From Hysterangium stoloniferum (taxonomy: Eukaryota; Basidiomycota; Agaricomycetes; Hysterangiales; Hysterangiaceae), in contig WHVD01000028.1 in the NCBI GenBank assembly GCA_015178975.1, positions 62,001 to 126,000 on the forward strand: 64,000 nucleotides of DNA. Direction: 5' to 3'. The notes beneath the pieces are model-generated. The model did not search any database. It was not told where the DNA came from and saw nothing but the letters and a program-made list of their open reading frames with translations. Below are positions 33,701 to 43,850 of the stretch, one piece after another. Made by a program: the position numbers and the translations under genes. Within the stretch, counting starts at the first letter, position 1. Each line of letters begins with the position of its first letter.

Positions 33701-35734
33701 ATCTCTAGCCCTGATGATCGTATGCTATTGGGCGGTTTGCTGTAAGAGCTTGCGGTCATTATCCATCGTCGCAAGTCTGGCAGCAGTACTAATAGTGTTT
33801 GATGCAGTGAGTTGGTTTTTTAGAAAGTCAAAGACAGTGTCTTTATCTTCCCGTGATGATCATTAAGATAGCTCTAGTATTAAACTCGTGTCCTTTGATA
33901 ACTTACTGGTCTAAAACAGCTCAATTGTAAGTGCAATTACCAAAGTTGTATGTATACACTGTTGCTTATAGCTTCGTGCATAGATGTGAATCCTTTCTCG
34001 ACAGGTGTATACTTTACCCAACCCAGATTAACTAGTTCTCTTAGGCGACATCGGCAGTACTGTCAGTCATTTGGCATTTACTACCTTTTTCGTGGCCCGC
34101 TTTATACACATGTCCATCGGTGCTCTGGGCCCTATAGGTGTTCTGAGGGACATGGGACGCAAGTCGCTGACCAGCATGATGTTTTATTGTAGTATGTTCG
34201 CCGTTCCATTTCGAAACCATTTTTATAATTGACGCCCCTTTTAGGTTTGAAATATTACGTGTAAAAGATTTTGAATATGTGATCATCAATCTAGCTAACT
34301 ACCACAATGCCAGGGTGGTTTTCACTGTGTCGGTCGTTCATATTCTGTGCTCTTTGGTGCGAGTTTATCTTCTCTTTCGGTGATGGTGTTTAATTCTGGT
34401 ACGCATGCAGCTAGCTCCAGTAAGTGAGACTAGAAAGATTAATTAAGCCGATTAACCGAGCTTGGCACCTAGCCGGGATTGCAAAAAGTAGCGATTCCCT
34501 TTCTTCAGCCGTATGTGCTATATCAATATCATGCTACTATGACAGAACTTATTATAATGCAGATTGGCTGCCATTGTCACTTGTCACTTCCTATTGGACC
34601 TTCGTGATATCGATATGCACCCGGATCTCAGCCTCGCTGGGAAAACGTTAACGAATCTTGGAACTTTCAGGGCATTTAATCTGTGAGCATCACCTTCGAC
34701 ATCTTACCGGTGGACCACATTAATGTTTTGTTAGAGACATCTCTAAAACTGACTTTTGCTGAAACCGCCACTGCTCTTTTTGAGCACCTCCATCACACAA
34801 TACATCAATCAAATCTAGGCGGATAAATTCCGATCGATACCTGAATATAAAAAAAAGGCAGTACCAGAGAAGGCAAGGAGCAGAAGTGGCAGCCTTTATT
34901 CGGGAACGTTTCTGCCTTGCCATACAATTACATTTTCTCTGGCACGAACCCCACATATATATCACTCCTCAAAGCAAACAAGCCACAGACCGGCGGCAAT
35001 GCGATGTATATTGAGGCTACGACTGTAGAACGGAATAATAAAGAATTATATACATATCCGGGTACAGCAACAGAATCGAAAAAACAGTTGATCTCGTAGA
35101 GCAGAAAGAGATGGGGTGAATATACGTTCGAGCCCACGAGAGATAATGAAGTCGTGAACCAGCGTAATGCTTCGTGTCTGGTTGGTGGGATCGTGACCTT
35201 GCACACTGTTTGACCGACCTTGGTTAGCGCCGATAATTGGATCAAGCCGGGAACGGAGAACTTAGGGTGAGGGAAAGAGCTTTAAGAACTAGCACTATAG
35301 ATTAGGCAAAGTAGTGGATGTCAATGGATAACAATACGCGCTTTTTATTGTTACGCTCTAACTCAAATCATACAGTGGGTGCTACCCGTTTTTCCAATGA
35401 CATAACAAGAATACTGAAGTTCGTGTCCATCGTTGCAACCCGGGAAAACCTCGCCTTGAAGACGATATACTTTAGTAACACAATTTCCTAAAATTGCCGT
35501 CAAGTTGGCTAGCGCAGTGTCGATATTGTACACAGCGTCAGATGCAATCAAGAATACCCTATGCGTTACATTCGTGATGGAGGTTTATACCCAGTTGGTG
35601 CTAATGAGAGGATTGCCTAGTGTTCTGAGAGCAGGTATAGAATAGACATAGTCCCTGTGTGATTCCAGGCAGCACAGTCAATATGCCTTTCTCGCACATG
35701 TACCCAATTCGCATCAATGGTATCCCTACTGTTG
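30800..35734. other. Long stretch without a supported gene
   Basis: From 30800 to about 32000 the sequence is CpG-poor and repeat-like, with short open frames that resemble nothing known. From about 32000 to 35730 CpG is normal and reading frames are short. At 33706-33800 the plus strand can encode one hydrophobic helix (VCYWAVCCKSLRSLSIVASL and following), and at about 34505-34650 another hydrophobic stretch. This may be a decayed membrane-protein gene, but I could not build a model. Confidence 0.3.
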
Positions 35735-36125
35735 TGTCTAACAGAGGTTGAGTTCTAAGGACAGGTATATAGGATTTTGCTTCAGCTTATGTGCTGCACC
35801 CTTGTAAAATTGTCAATGTCCTAATTTTGGACAGATGAGGACTTAACATATTTTTGGACCTGAGGATAGGTCCAAAGATGAAGGGGTAATTAGATTGTAT
35901 AGTAAGAAAGGAGAAGACTGGGAACAAAGGAAAATAGGTGTTGGAGACAGAGAATGAACCAGATCCAAAGTCAATATTTGAATTGAAGTACAATGACTTT
36001 ACATCACAGTATTTATACTAAGAGCAGGTGTAGCTTCCACAAATCAGGAGACAAAGGGTAGACTAAAAGCAAGGACAAAGACATAGACAGATTGGTCTAG
36101 TAGTGAGGTACAGTGTAATTGGCTA

Positions 36126-37486
36126 TATAGTTGAGGCTGGCTTGAAGGTCCTCCTCCATAATCTTGAGATAAAGGTCTCCATCCATCCTCCCATCTATCT
36201 TGCAAGCATAGCCAGGTCCTTCCCACAGCATGCACCCCCATACCATCACAGATCCTCCTCCAAACTTCTGAGTCCCCTGAACCAGCCTGTTACTCAAGCC
36301 CTCCCCAGTCTTTTTCCAGACCCACTTCCTCCCATCTGACCCCAACCTGTTGATTTTGGTTTCATCAGACCACACCACCTTCTTCCAGTGCTCAAAAGCA
36401 ATGCTGATGTGCTATAGTAAAGTCCATCCTTGCCTTCCTATGCTTCTTGCTAAGAAGGGGCTTTTTCTTCTTCATCACAGCCTTCATCCCAACCATCTTG
36501 AGATGATTGTGCACAGTTTGGGTAGAAATGGACTGGTTGGTGAGATTTTTAAGGGCTTTGGTCACATCAACAGCAGTGTCAGTCTTCCCAGAGCTGATGA
36601 GATGTTGTGCATAGTGAATGTTGGTGGGGGAAAGCTTTGGGGGTTGACCATCAATGGACTTAGGGAGATGAGAACAATGCTTAGAGTGAAGCTTTGAGAC
36701 TGTGCCAATGCTATGACCAGTAGAAACTGCATGTGGCTAGCTGAATGACCAGCATCAAGCAGTGAGAGGATATGATTCTGTTAGAGTATGATATTACAGC
36801 TCTTACATAGTCTATGATGTTCCCTATATTTTTCTGATATTTGTAGTATTTTTCCCAGCACTGTAGGTGCAGTATTGAGTGAGTTACCTAGTAAGGTAAC
36901 TGATGTGTAGGTGCTTAGGTAAGCACCCTGTAGTATACTCCGCTGTGGGTGTGGGAAAGTCTCCTTAGTGTTTACTTTCCTCACACTCACAGGTATGTAG
37001 TTATTTCACAGTTGAATACATTAAGTGTTTACTTTCCTCACACTCACAGGGTGTTTGTCAAGAGTTATTCAACTGTTTCAACAGATTCTGGCTGGCAAGA
37101 GACAAAGTGCACATCTTGGGAATTGGGGTATTACTAGTTGCTAAAGGTGATATATTTATACTCCAGTCCAACATGATCATGTGACATCATGTGATTTTGT
37201 TGATATGAACCTAATTGGAGGTAAACAATCAACAAGGTCACATAACTATAAGCATTTATAGTCATCAAAGTTGCCAGCAAAAAAACCCTTCACATGAGTC
37301 TCTTGTATATAAATATTTGTAATATTTCCATATTTGGAGCTTATGTAATGGTGCCATACTTCCATAATCTAGATATGATAGAGCATATTCACAAATATTC
37401 TTGATATTTTTGCATTTTTATTCTTTGAGTTATCAGAGATATAAGTCTGAAGTACAAAATATGTGAAGGGTTTTTGAGTCACTGTA
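36126..37486 (-). mobile_element. Tc1/mariner element, truncated and split by a solo LTR
   Basis: The minus-strand transposase is decayed. An N-terminal helix-turn-helix region (ILSLLDAGHS, VSKLHSKHCSHLPKS) lies on both sides of the solo LTR at 36779-37083, KKKKPLLSKKHRKARMDFT is at about 36415-36480, and the DDE region WSDETKINRLGSDGRKWVWK with GGGSVMVWGCM lies at about 36235-36375. The reading frame has stops and shifts, and it breaks off after LQASLNYI near 36126, so the second and third catalytic acids and the left terminal repeat are missing. The right end (37275-37486) matches 13921-14132 and ends at TA. Confidence 0.88.
36779..37083 (+). repeat. Solo LTR of 305 bp with perfect target duplication
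   Basis: It starts TGTTAGAGTATGATATTACA and ends CTGTTTCAACA, flanked by GATTC on both sides (36774-36778 and 37084-37088). Size and sequence suggest a Ty1/copia-type LTR. It contains a direct repeat AGTGTTTACTTTCCTCACAC at 36967 and 37024. Strand is assigned from the TG...CA reading and is uncertain. Confidence 0.85.
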
Positions 37487-37801
37487 GTTGAAGGTAGTCC
37501 TAAACTAGAAACAAAGGATTGTCAGAGGAAAGTCCTATTTGGGAGACAAGGATTGTTCTAAAAGGAAATACTTGTGACAAGTGTATTTTTGGAGAGGTTT
37601 TGGGTTCCAGGGCAGGGAAAGGGAAAGGGAAATGAACATATCTTCAGAGAAGCCTTGGATTCTGGGAAAAAGGAATATGACTTAGGAAAGTGACTAGAGT
37701 TAAAATGGGAGAAGATTATAAGAAAAAGTAGGGTCCCAGGTGGAGTCCAGGCATGGGTCTTAGCAGACCAAAAGAGAACAAGGAAAGAGATAAATAGGTC
37801 T

Positions 37802-38488
37802 TGTTAGGATCCCAGTCATTCAGCCCCCTGCAACCTTGTTTCCCTTCCCCACCCTCCAGCTAACTGCTATCCATACTCCTAACCATGGTGTCACTGCCCA
37901 CAGCACCCCAACACTTGGTTCACTATCGTTTTCTCTTTTTGTCATCCCATCCTGATGCTCTCCCATCACCTGTTCTACATTTAAATGTTATTTGCCACCT
38001 CATACCCTCTAGAATACTTTTGTTATATCATATTTAGTCCCAGTCTGATCTCTACCCCTTCCTGTGCTTCCTTTGACCTGACACTACTTCTCACTTCCTT
38101 GATCAGACATCCACTCATCTGTTACACCTTTGTATAAAGTTCTTCCTACCATGTATGCTACTATTCTTCAGTTCTAATATTAACTTAGATTACCTCAGCC
38201 ACCTTACTCCCTCTCTAATATCCTTGAAGGCATCACTGGCAAGCCATGACCCTTTACTCCATGACTCTTAGCATTTTGGCCATCTGGTCAAATGAAATAA
38301 GTGTTGTATTTAGTTCTTATCATACTCTCCACTTGGTCTGAAATACCAGAGCACCTTAACAGTTCATATGAGGGCACAACACATAAGTTGGAGCTAAGCT
38401 CCATCCATTTTGTAGAGTTGGACCTCCCAACTAGTATGATCTCTATTGTTGGCCCTCCAACATAGAGCCCCTTGCTCAGATCTTAACA
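37802..38488 (+). repeat. Solo LTR, family E, with perfect target duplication
   Basis: It starts TGTTAGGATCCCAGTCATTC and ends CAGATCTTAACA (687 bp). GGTCT flanks it on both sides (37797-37801 and 38489-38493). The shared box appears as CACATAAGTTGGAGCTAAGC at about 38378. CpG is almost absent although the duplication is still perfect. Confidence 0.88.
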
Positions 38489-38493
38489 GGTCT

Positions 38494-39774
38494 AACAAAA
38501 GGAGTGGACATACAGTACTTAGATAATCAGGGGTAGACCTAAACTATAGACAAAGGAAAGGTTAGCCAAGGGTTCTGATCATCACAGGCTGCAGAGTTGC
38601 ACTGAAAAAGTAATATATACCAAGTTTGCAAGTGAGCATATTTTGGGAGAAGCTTCAGAGTCCAGATAATGCAGATTCTTCTTAAGTGGTGGCAGGGATC
38701 AACAGAGGGTAGTATTAGCAGAAGTCAGATTCTGGGCAGGATCTAGGAATGGGTCTTAAAAGAAGGGGTGATAATGGGTTGTTCTTGTCTGGCATTCACT
38801 TCAGCATTGGCTTGCAAGAATATGTTTCTATGTAGTTCAGTGCATTAACATTTATTTTGAAAACATCACTCTGCCTGCACTCCAACCAATATTGCAACTC
38901 ACTGCTCAAAATCACCTTGAAGAGAAACAGCAACTTCTTGGCAAAATCAAGGACATCATTCCTGGTATTAGTAATGATGCAATGTGGAGGTCAGTTGACA
39001 CTCCAGAACAACTAAGCAATATTTCCCATCCAAACCTTACATTAGTAACCATCATTTTGGGACCCTGCTTACTGTATTCACCTTTCCAGCAACCTCCCAC
39101 TTGGTGCCTTTGACATCAGCGATGATGGTGTTCCAACAGATCATACTCAAGCAATTTCCTGGATCACACTCTCCTGTTTCTTTTCTGACAGGTGTCCACT
39201 ATTTGTTGTATCATTCCCTTTATGTTACTTACTTTTCTTCACTCTTATTGTTTCTATTTACTCATACTTTGATCTGCCCCTTGTTTGATCTGCCCTGCTC
39301 TTCGGTCACTCTTCATAACCCCATTTTTGGAACCCCACCATGTTCCATATAATTATGTTCCTCTTATCTAGTTTAGTATAAAGTCTCTACCTGTATTCTA
39401 CTATTCCTCAGTTTGAATATTAACTAAGGTATTTTCCCATCCTGCTATTAGTGTCTTGTCCTCTAGTCATTGGAAAGTCCAAGGCTCTAATCATCATCAG
39501 CCTTGGATTCTGGCCCTCCAGTTATCAGCCAAGTGTCTATTACTTTGTTTGAATCATACTTCTTGCTTGTTTCTGAAATACTGGAGCACCCAGACAGTTC
39601 ATGTGAAAGCATAACACATAGGTTGATTCCAAGCCCCACTTGTCTTTAGAACCAGACCCCTGGTTAAGTACATACAGACCTCCTGGTCTTCCACGTAGTT
39701 TCCTCTTGTTCCTAACACCTTAACACCTTATGAGATCATTGAGTGCAGTGGAAGGATTTTTGCATCTCCAATGA
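38494..39774. repeat. CpG-poor mosaic of LTR fragments
   Basis: Fragments of families D (38500-38770) and E (about 39540-39720) are recognisable. A 73-codon open frame at 38892-39110 has no known relative. No intact element is seen. Confidence 0.5.
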
Positions 39775-40957
39775 GTGTCAAGAATCAAGTTCACAAGGGC
39801 TTTGGGCTACCTGAGGGTATTCTGGCTGTAGCTTATGTACTGTGCCCTTGTGGAATTGTCAGTGTCCTAATTTCAGATGAACAGAAGCTTGATGTACATA
39901 TTTTCAGACCCAAAGATAGGTCCGAGGATGAAGAGGTAATTAGGTTGTATAGTAAGAAAGGAGAAGACCAAGGACAAAAGTGAATAGGTCAGAGACAGTG
40001 AATGAACCAGATTCAAAGTCAATATTTTAACTGGAGAGCAGCTGCTTTACATCACATGATTTATACTAGGAGCAGGTGTAACTTCTGCAAATCAGGAAAC
40101 AAAGGGTAGACTAAAAGCAAGGACAAAGATATAGACAACATGGATCTAGTAGTCAGGTACAGTGTAATCAGGTAGTTGGAGGAAAGTCCTAACCTAGAGA
40201 CAAAGGATTGTCAGAGGAGGTTCTATTTGTGAGACAAGGATTGTTGTAAAAGGAAATACTTGTGATGAGCATCTTTTCAGAGAAGCCTCAGGTTCCAGGA
40301 CAGAGTAAGAGAAGTGAATGTATTTTTGGAGAAGCCTTGGATTCCAGGGGAAGAGGGATATGACCTGGGAAAGTGACTAGATTCAAAACAAGAGAAGATT
40401 GCCAAGAAATCTACTCACAGGAAAAGGGCTGTCCTAGAAAAGTAATACATATAAACAACAAACCAGCATATATTTGGAGAAGCCTTGGGTTCTAGAGAAG
40501 GTAAAGGTAGTGAGCATATTTTCAGAAGAGACTTGGGTTCCAGAGCAATAAATTTGTAATAGAAGTACTTGTGTCAATCAATGTGTCAGTTAGAGAATCA
40601 CCTTCTGACATGATAGGTTTGGTGCTAGTTTCACATGGGTAAAATCATGCATTAGCCTCCAAAAACATGGTCCACAATTTGCATTTTCATATAAAAAGTT
40701 GAAGGAATAGGTGAACCATCCCTAGGAGAAGGGTGTTTCATCATCATTTCCAACACTTTTAGCCTTTGCCGGTCAAAGGATCCAAGTAGGCGCTCGGAGT
40801 GAGGCTAAAGCAGGGGTAAGGGATGAGTGTATTTTCAGAGGAGTCTTGAGCTCTGGAACAGATGAGATATTCTACTTGGGGAAGTGGCTAAAGTCAAAAC
40901 AGAGAATGCTATAAGAGTGGCTGGGTTCCAGATGGGATCTGGGCATGGGCCTTAACA
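39775..40957 (-). repeat. LTR, family D, with repeated U3-like motif
   Basis: It matches 35735-36125 and 37487-37765 without interruption. Between 40270 and 40850 a motif close to TTTTCAGAGAAGCCTTGGGT followed by TCCAG occurs about five times at irregular spacing. It ends CCTTAACA at 40957. In reverse reading this gives a TGTTAAGG start directly after a polypurine tract. Confidence 0.65.
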
Positions 40958-41640
40958 GTACCCTCCCATTATGGTCAATTTCCCAAGGAGGCCTAGGGCA
41001 TGGAAAAGAATTGTGGGTATGTGTCAAGAGATCTCATGACCTGGTAGTGGATTGTTTGGGGTGAGGAAATTCCATTAAAAACTTTAAACCTACAACCTTC
41101 ACAACAAACAAGAGCATCAGGAGCCTCAGGCTCTGCTCCTTTGTTGACTAAGCTGATAGTTGCACAGTTAAAGCAGCAGACGGAGGAGAGGAGGCAAAGA
41201 TGTGAAACACAGTGATAAGCTGAGGTGGTCAATTGGGGTCTGAAGAGGAGATTGGGCCCTCCAGCTCAATGGTAAGTCTAGTAGGTTTCTCCTCAGGCTC
41301 CAACTATCAGACATAACAGAAAACAATGTGCAGGCCCATCCAGTTGGAGGCTATTCACCAGCCTCTTTGCAGTGTTGGAAGAAAGACTGGCCTATGGGAT
41401 TTGGTGCTTCCCTTGCTTGAAGAGCAAAGGAAAGTGTAGTTTGATAGTGGAGATCGGTGTAGAGTCGAGGCAGTCCAGGTCAGGAATTGATGATATATGT
41501 GGAAAATACTCTGAGGAGTTTCTGGGAACAGATTATAATATATCTGGAAAATACTCTAAGGAGTTTCTGGGAACAGATCTTCACAATGGGACATTGTTAA
41601 CTAGGCCATATCATGCAAAACAACAACATTAATATATTTT
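40958..41640 (-). pseudogene. Internal 3' end of the family-D element
   Basis: Reading minus, AATGGGAGGGTAC (40958-40970) is a polypurine tract immediately before the LTR start, so the sequence to its right is the element's interior. Frames are broken and no domain is recognisable. A 42-bp duplication (GGAAAATACTCTGAGGAGTT and following) lies at about 41488-41579. The match to repeats ends near 41640, where CpG returns. Confidence 0.45.
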
Positions 41641-42355
41641 ATTCGAATTTTTCAAATTTATTTCACATATTAGTGCAAGAAATTTACACCTCTCTACTAA
41701 ATACTTGAGAAAACACAAGAAATACGAACCTTTGATTATTTAATCTTATATTGATTGGATCAGCAATCCGATGAATTTCATTGTAGCGGCAATCACTGAA
41801 ATTGATCGGCTATCGCATGGGGGAACTAAGGCCACGCGACTGAGTTCTGTACACTGCGTCGCATTAATTAGCGCCGGTGTCGTAGAGTCCAGGAACTTGG
41901 GTGGTGTTAATTGTATTCCATCAAACCTTCTGAGAAAAACTGGCGACCAATTGTTCTTTCTAGCAAGTAGCATTAATAAGCCCTGTCTTAATAAATGAGC
42001 AAACTTCCAAAGTATATGAAGTATGTTTTGTTCGTTGTCTCACCTCCCAGGACGGTGTGACGGCTTGCCATATAATTCTTTTTGGGTTAGTGCTTGTATG
42101 TAGACAAACTTCCCGCATGGGAGTTTTTTTATTTCAGGAGGAACTATAATATCGCTGCCATCTTATCGAGACATGTTCAAAACACAATTCACTCAACATT
42201 GATGAGTAGTACAACTACAAAGACGTAAGAACTGAAGTACATCGCGTGAGAACTCAGCTACGATCAAACGAGGACGGAAAGAGACTTGGAAACACAATGC
42301 AACTTATAAACCCATTCGTTTCTACCATCCATTCACACCATCCTCATCCCGCCAC
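41641..42355. other. Intergenic, nothing recognised
   Basis: The stretch has ordinary composition and only short reading frames. It lies downstream of the lectin gene and should contain its 3' untranslated region. Confidence 0.4.
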
Positions 42356-43195
42356 CTAAATGAAGGCAATGTAGGATGCGCCAGCACTGTACAAGACAGT
42401 GTCGAACCAGCTGTCAAAGTGCCACGTCAACTCATTGTTGAAAACGTTGTCGAAGTAGGCTCTGAGGCGGAAGTTGCCGCTGTTGCCGACATCGAACCAG
42501 TTGATGGCGAAGAAGACGGCGGGAATACCGCTGAAAGTACCGTCGGGGAATGTGGTCTTGCCGGAATTCTCGAGGGCAGGCTGATCCCAAGGACGGACGT
42601 CCATCGTGTTGACGCTGCCGCTCGCGATATTCGTCTGGCTTGCCGGATATGCAATCCAACCCGCCGTCGCGGAATACAGAATGGAGTCGAACCACGTGTC
42701 GATGTGTATGGTAAAACCGTTGGAGTCGATATCCGTGACGTACGTCTTGCAACGCCAGTTGAAATCTTTGCTCATGTCGAAATCCTTGAGGTAGCTGACG
42801 ACTTTGGGGGGGGAGGAATAAGGGGAACTAAAGGAAATACGGCGGGAAGTCGTCGTCTGGGGTCTGTCCCAAGGGTGATCATCCATAGTTGAGAACTCGC
42901 CCCGCTGATACCCATTCTTGTCGGCGGCGATTTCGAGCCAGCTGGCGCCGGCTGTGTAAAGCGTGGTATCGCCCCAAGTATCGCCGTTAGCAGTAAAGCC
43001 GGTGTTGGTAATGTTGGTCGCGGTAACCTTTACACGAAGGTTGGTTGATTTGTCGATATCGAGGGCGTTCAGACCCATCTGAATAGTTGGAGGGGAGGAG
43101 TATGGGGTGTCGAAAGTAACGTTCTTGGCCGTCTGCTGTCGGGGCTCATTCCATGGGCGGATCTCAGTCGTGATGAATTGACCAGCGGCAGACAT
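42356..43195 (-). CDS. H-type lectin with three tandem repeats
   Basis: The intronless frame encodes 279 residues made of three H-type lectin domains of about 90 residues each (about 1-92, 93-186 and 187-279). Each begins with a GxFxTxxxRPWD-like segment (TEIRPWNEP, TMDDHPWDRP, TMDVRPWDQP) and ends with DTWxDTxLYxAGASW-like strands (GDTWGDTTLYTAGASW, IDTWFDSILYSATAGW, FDSWFDTVLYSAGASY). H-type lectins such as snail agglutinin bind N-acetylgalactosamine, and fungal members are thought to act in defence or recognition. There is no signal peptide, so it is probably cytosolic. The frame and length look intact. Confidence 0.92.
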   Translation of the reverse strand: MSAAGQFITTEIRPWNEPRQQTAKNVTFDTPYSSPPTIQMGLNALDIDKSTNLRVKVTATNITNTGFTANGDTWGDTTLYTAGASWLEIAADKNGYQRGEFSTMDDHPWDRPQTTTSRRISFSSPYSSPPKVVSYLKDFDMSKDFNWRCKTYVTDIDSNGFTIHIDTWFDSILYSATAGWIAYPASQTNIASGSVNTMDVRPWDQPALENSGKTTFPDGTFSGIPAVFFAINWFDVGNSGNFRLRAYFDNVFNNELTWHFDSWFDTVLYSAGASYIAFI

Positions 43196-43277
43196 AGTGA
43201 TTTAAGATGATGAAGTGAAGGTGCTGCTTATCGTTCGAGGGTGTCGAATGATGTTCGTTAGAGAAGAAGGGGCCGGG

Positions 43278-43286
43278 TATTTAAGT
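43278..43286 (-). promoter_or_regulatory. TATA-like box of the lectin gene
   Basis: On the minus strand CTTAAATAC lies about 85 nt upstream of the start codon. A pyrimidine-rich leader (CCCCTTCTTCTCTAAC) follows, as expected for a strongly expressed fungal gene. Confidence 0.45.
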
Positions 43287-43455
43287 CTTTCTAGACAATG
43301 ACAAAAAATCGCTGAATATACGCGGAACTTGTACATATCAGCACATATCCGTGTGAAACGGCCATGCACTTCGACATACACTCTGCTTACCGATCAATGT
43401 CCAAGAAAGTGAGTCTTCTTTCCATCTAGTGGCTTAATTCTTTCAAACTTTCATT

Positions 43456-43850
43456 TTTCTCATAGGGAACGGACTGCCACAGCTTCAGACTTGGACCTGA
43501 AAACATTACGCAACCCACGATCCGGAACGGAACTTCGAAGGTGACTGGCAAGAGGGAGTAATATAATCAATAGCATTCTCTATTACTTACATGAACCTTC
43601 AAGCTTTTTAGCTCAATCAAGTTTGGTATGTACCTTGGTCGAAGTGCTCAAAAAGCACAGGAAACAGATTCCCACAGCTTCGGACCTAAAAAGGTTCGGC
43701 AACCCACAATCCGGAACTTCGAAGGTGAACTGTCAAGGGGATTAATACAATTAATAGCGGTCTCTATCGCTTGGATGAACCTCCAAGCATTTTAGCTGAA
43801 TCGAGTTTGGTATGTACCTTGGCCAAAGTGCTCAAAAACGTGTAGTGTTG
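43456..43850. repeat. Tandem duplication of about 200 bp upstream of the lectin
   Basis: Units at about 43456-43660 and 43662-43850 share CCACAGCTTC, GGCAACCCAC, GGAACTTCGAAGGTG, ATGAACCTYCAAGC and GTTTGGTATGTACCTTGG in the same order. They differ at many sites, so the duplication is not recent. Confidence 0.8.

Larger units (their letters stand above)
35735..37765 (-). repeat. LTR, family D, split by a Tc1 element
   Basis: The left part 35735-36125 and the right part 37487-37765 match the contiguous copy at 39775-40957 on both sides of the insertion. The box TTTTGCTTCAGCTTATGTGC is at about 35775. CpG is almost absent. The exact left end is uncertain by a few bases. Confidence 0.7.

Noticed and set aside
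35363-35551. 62-codon minus-strand frame with several cysteines, considered as a small secreted protein
   Set aside because: It has no signal peptide or supporting exon, and a frame of this length is expected by chance.
42419-42892. 157-codon frame opposite the H-type lectin
   Set aside because: It is a shadow of the lectin reading frame with no family resemblance.
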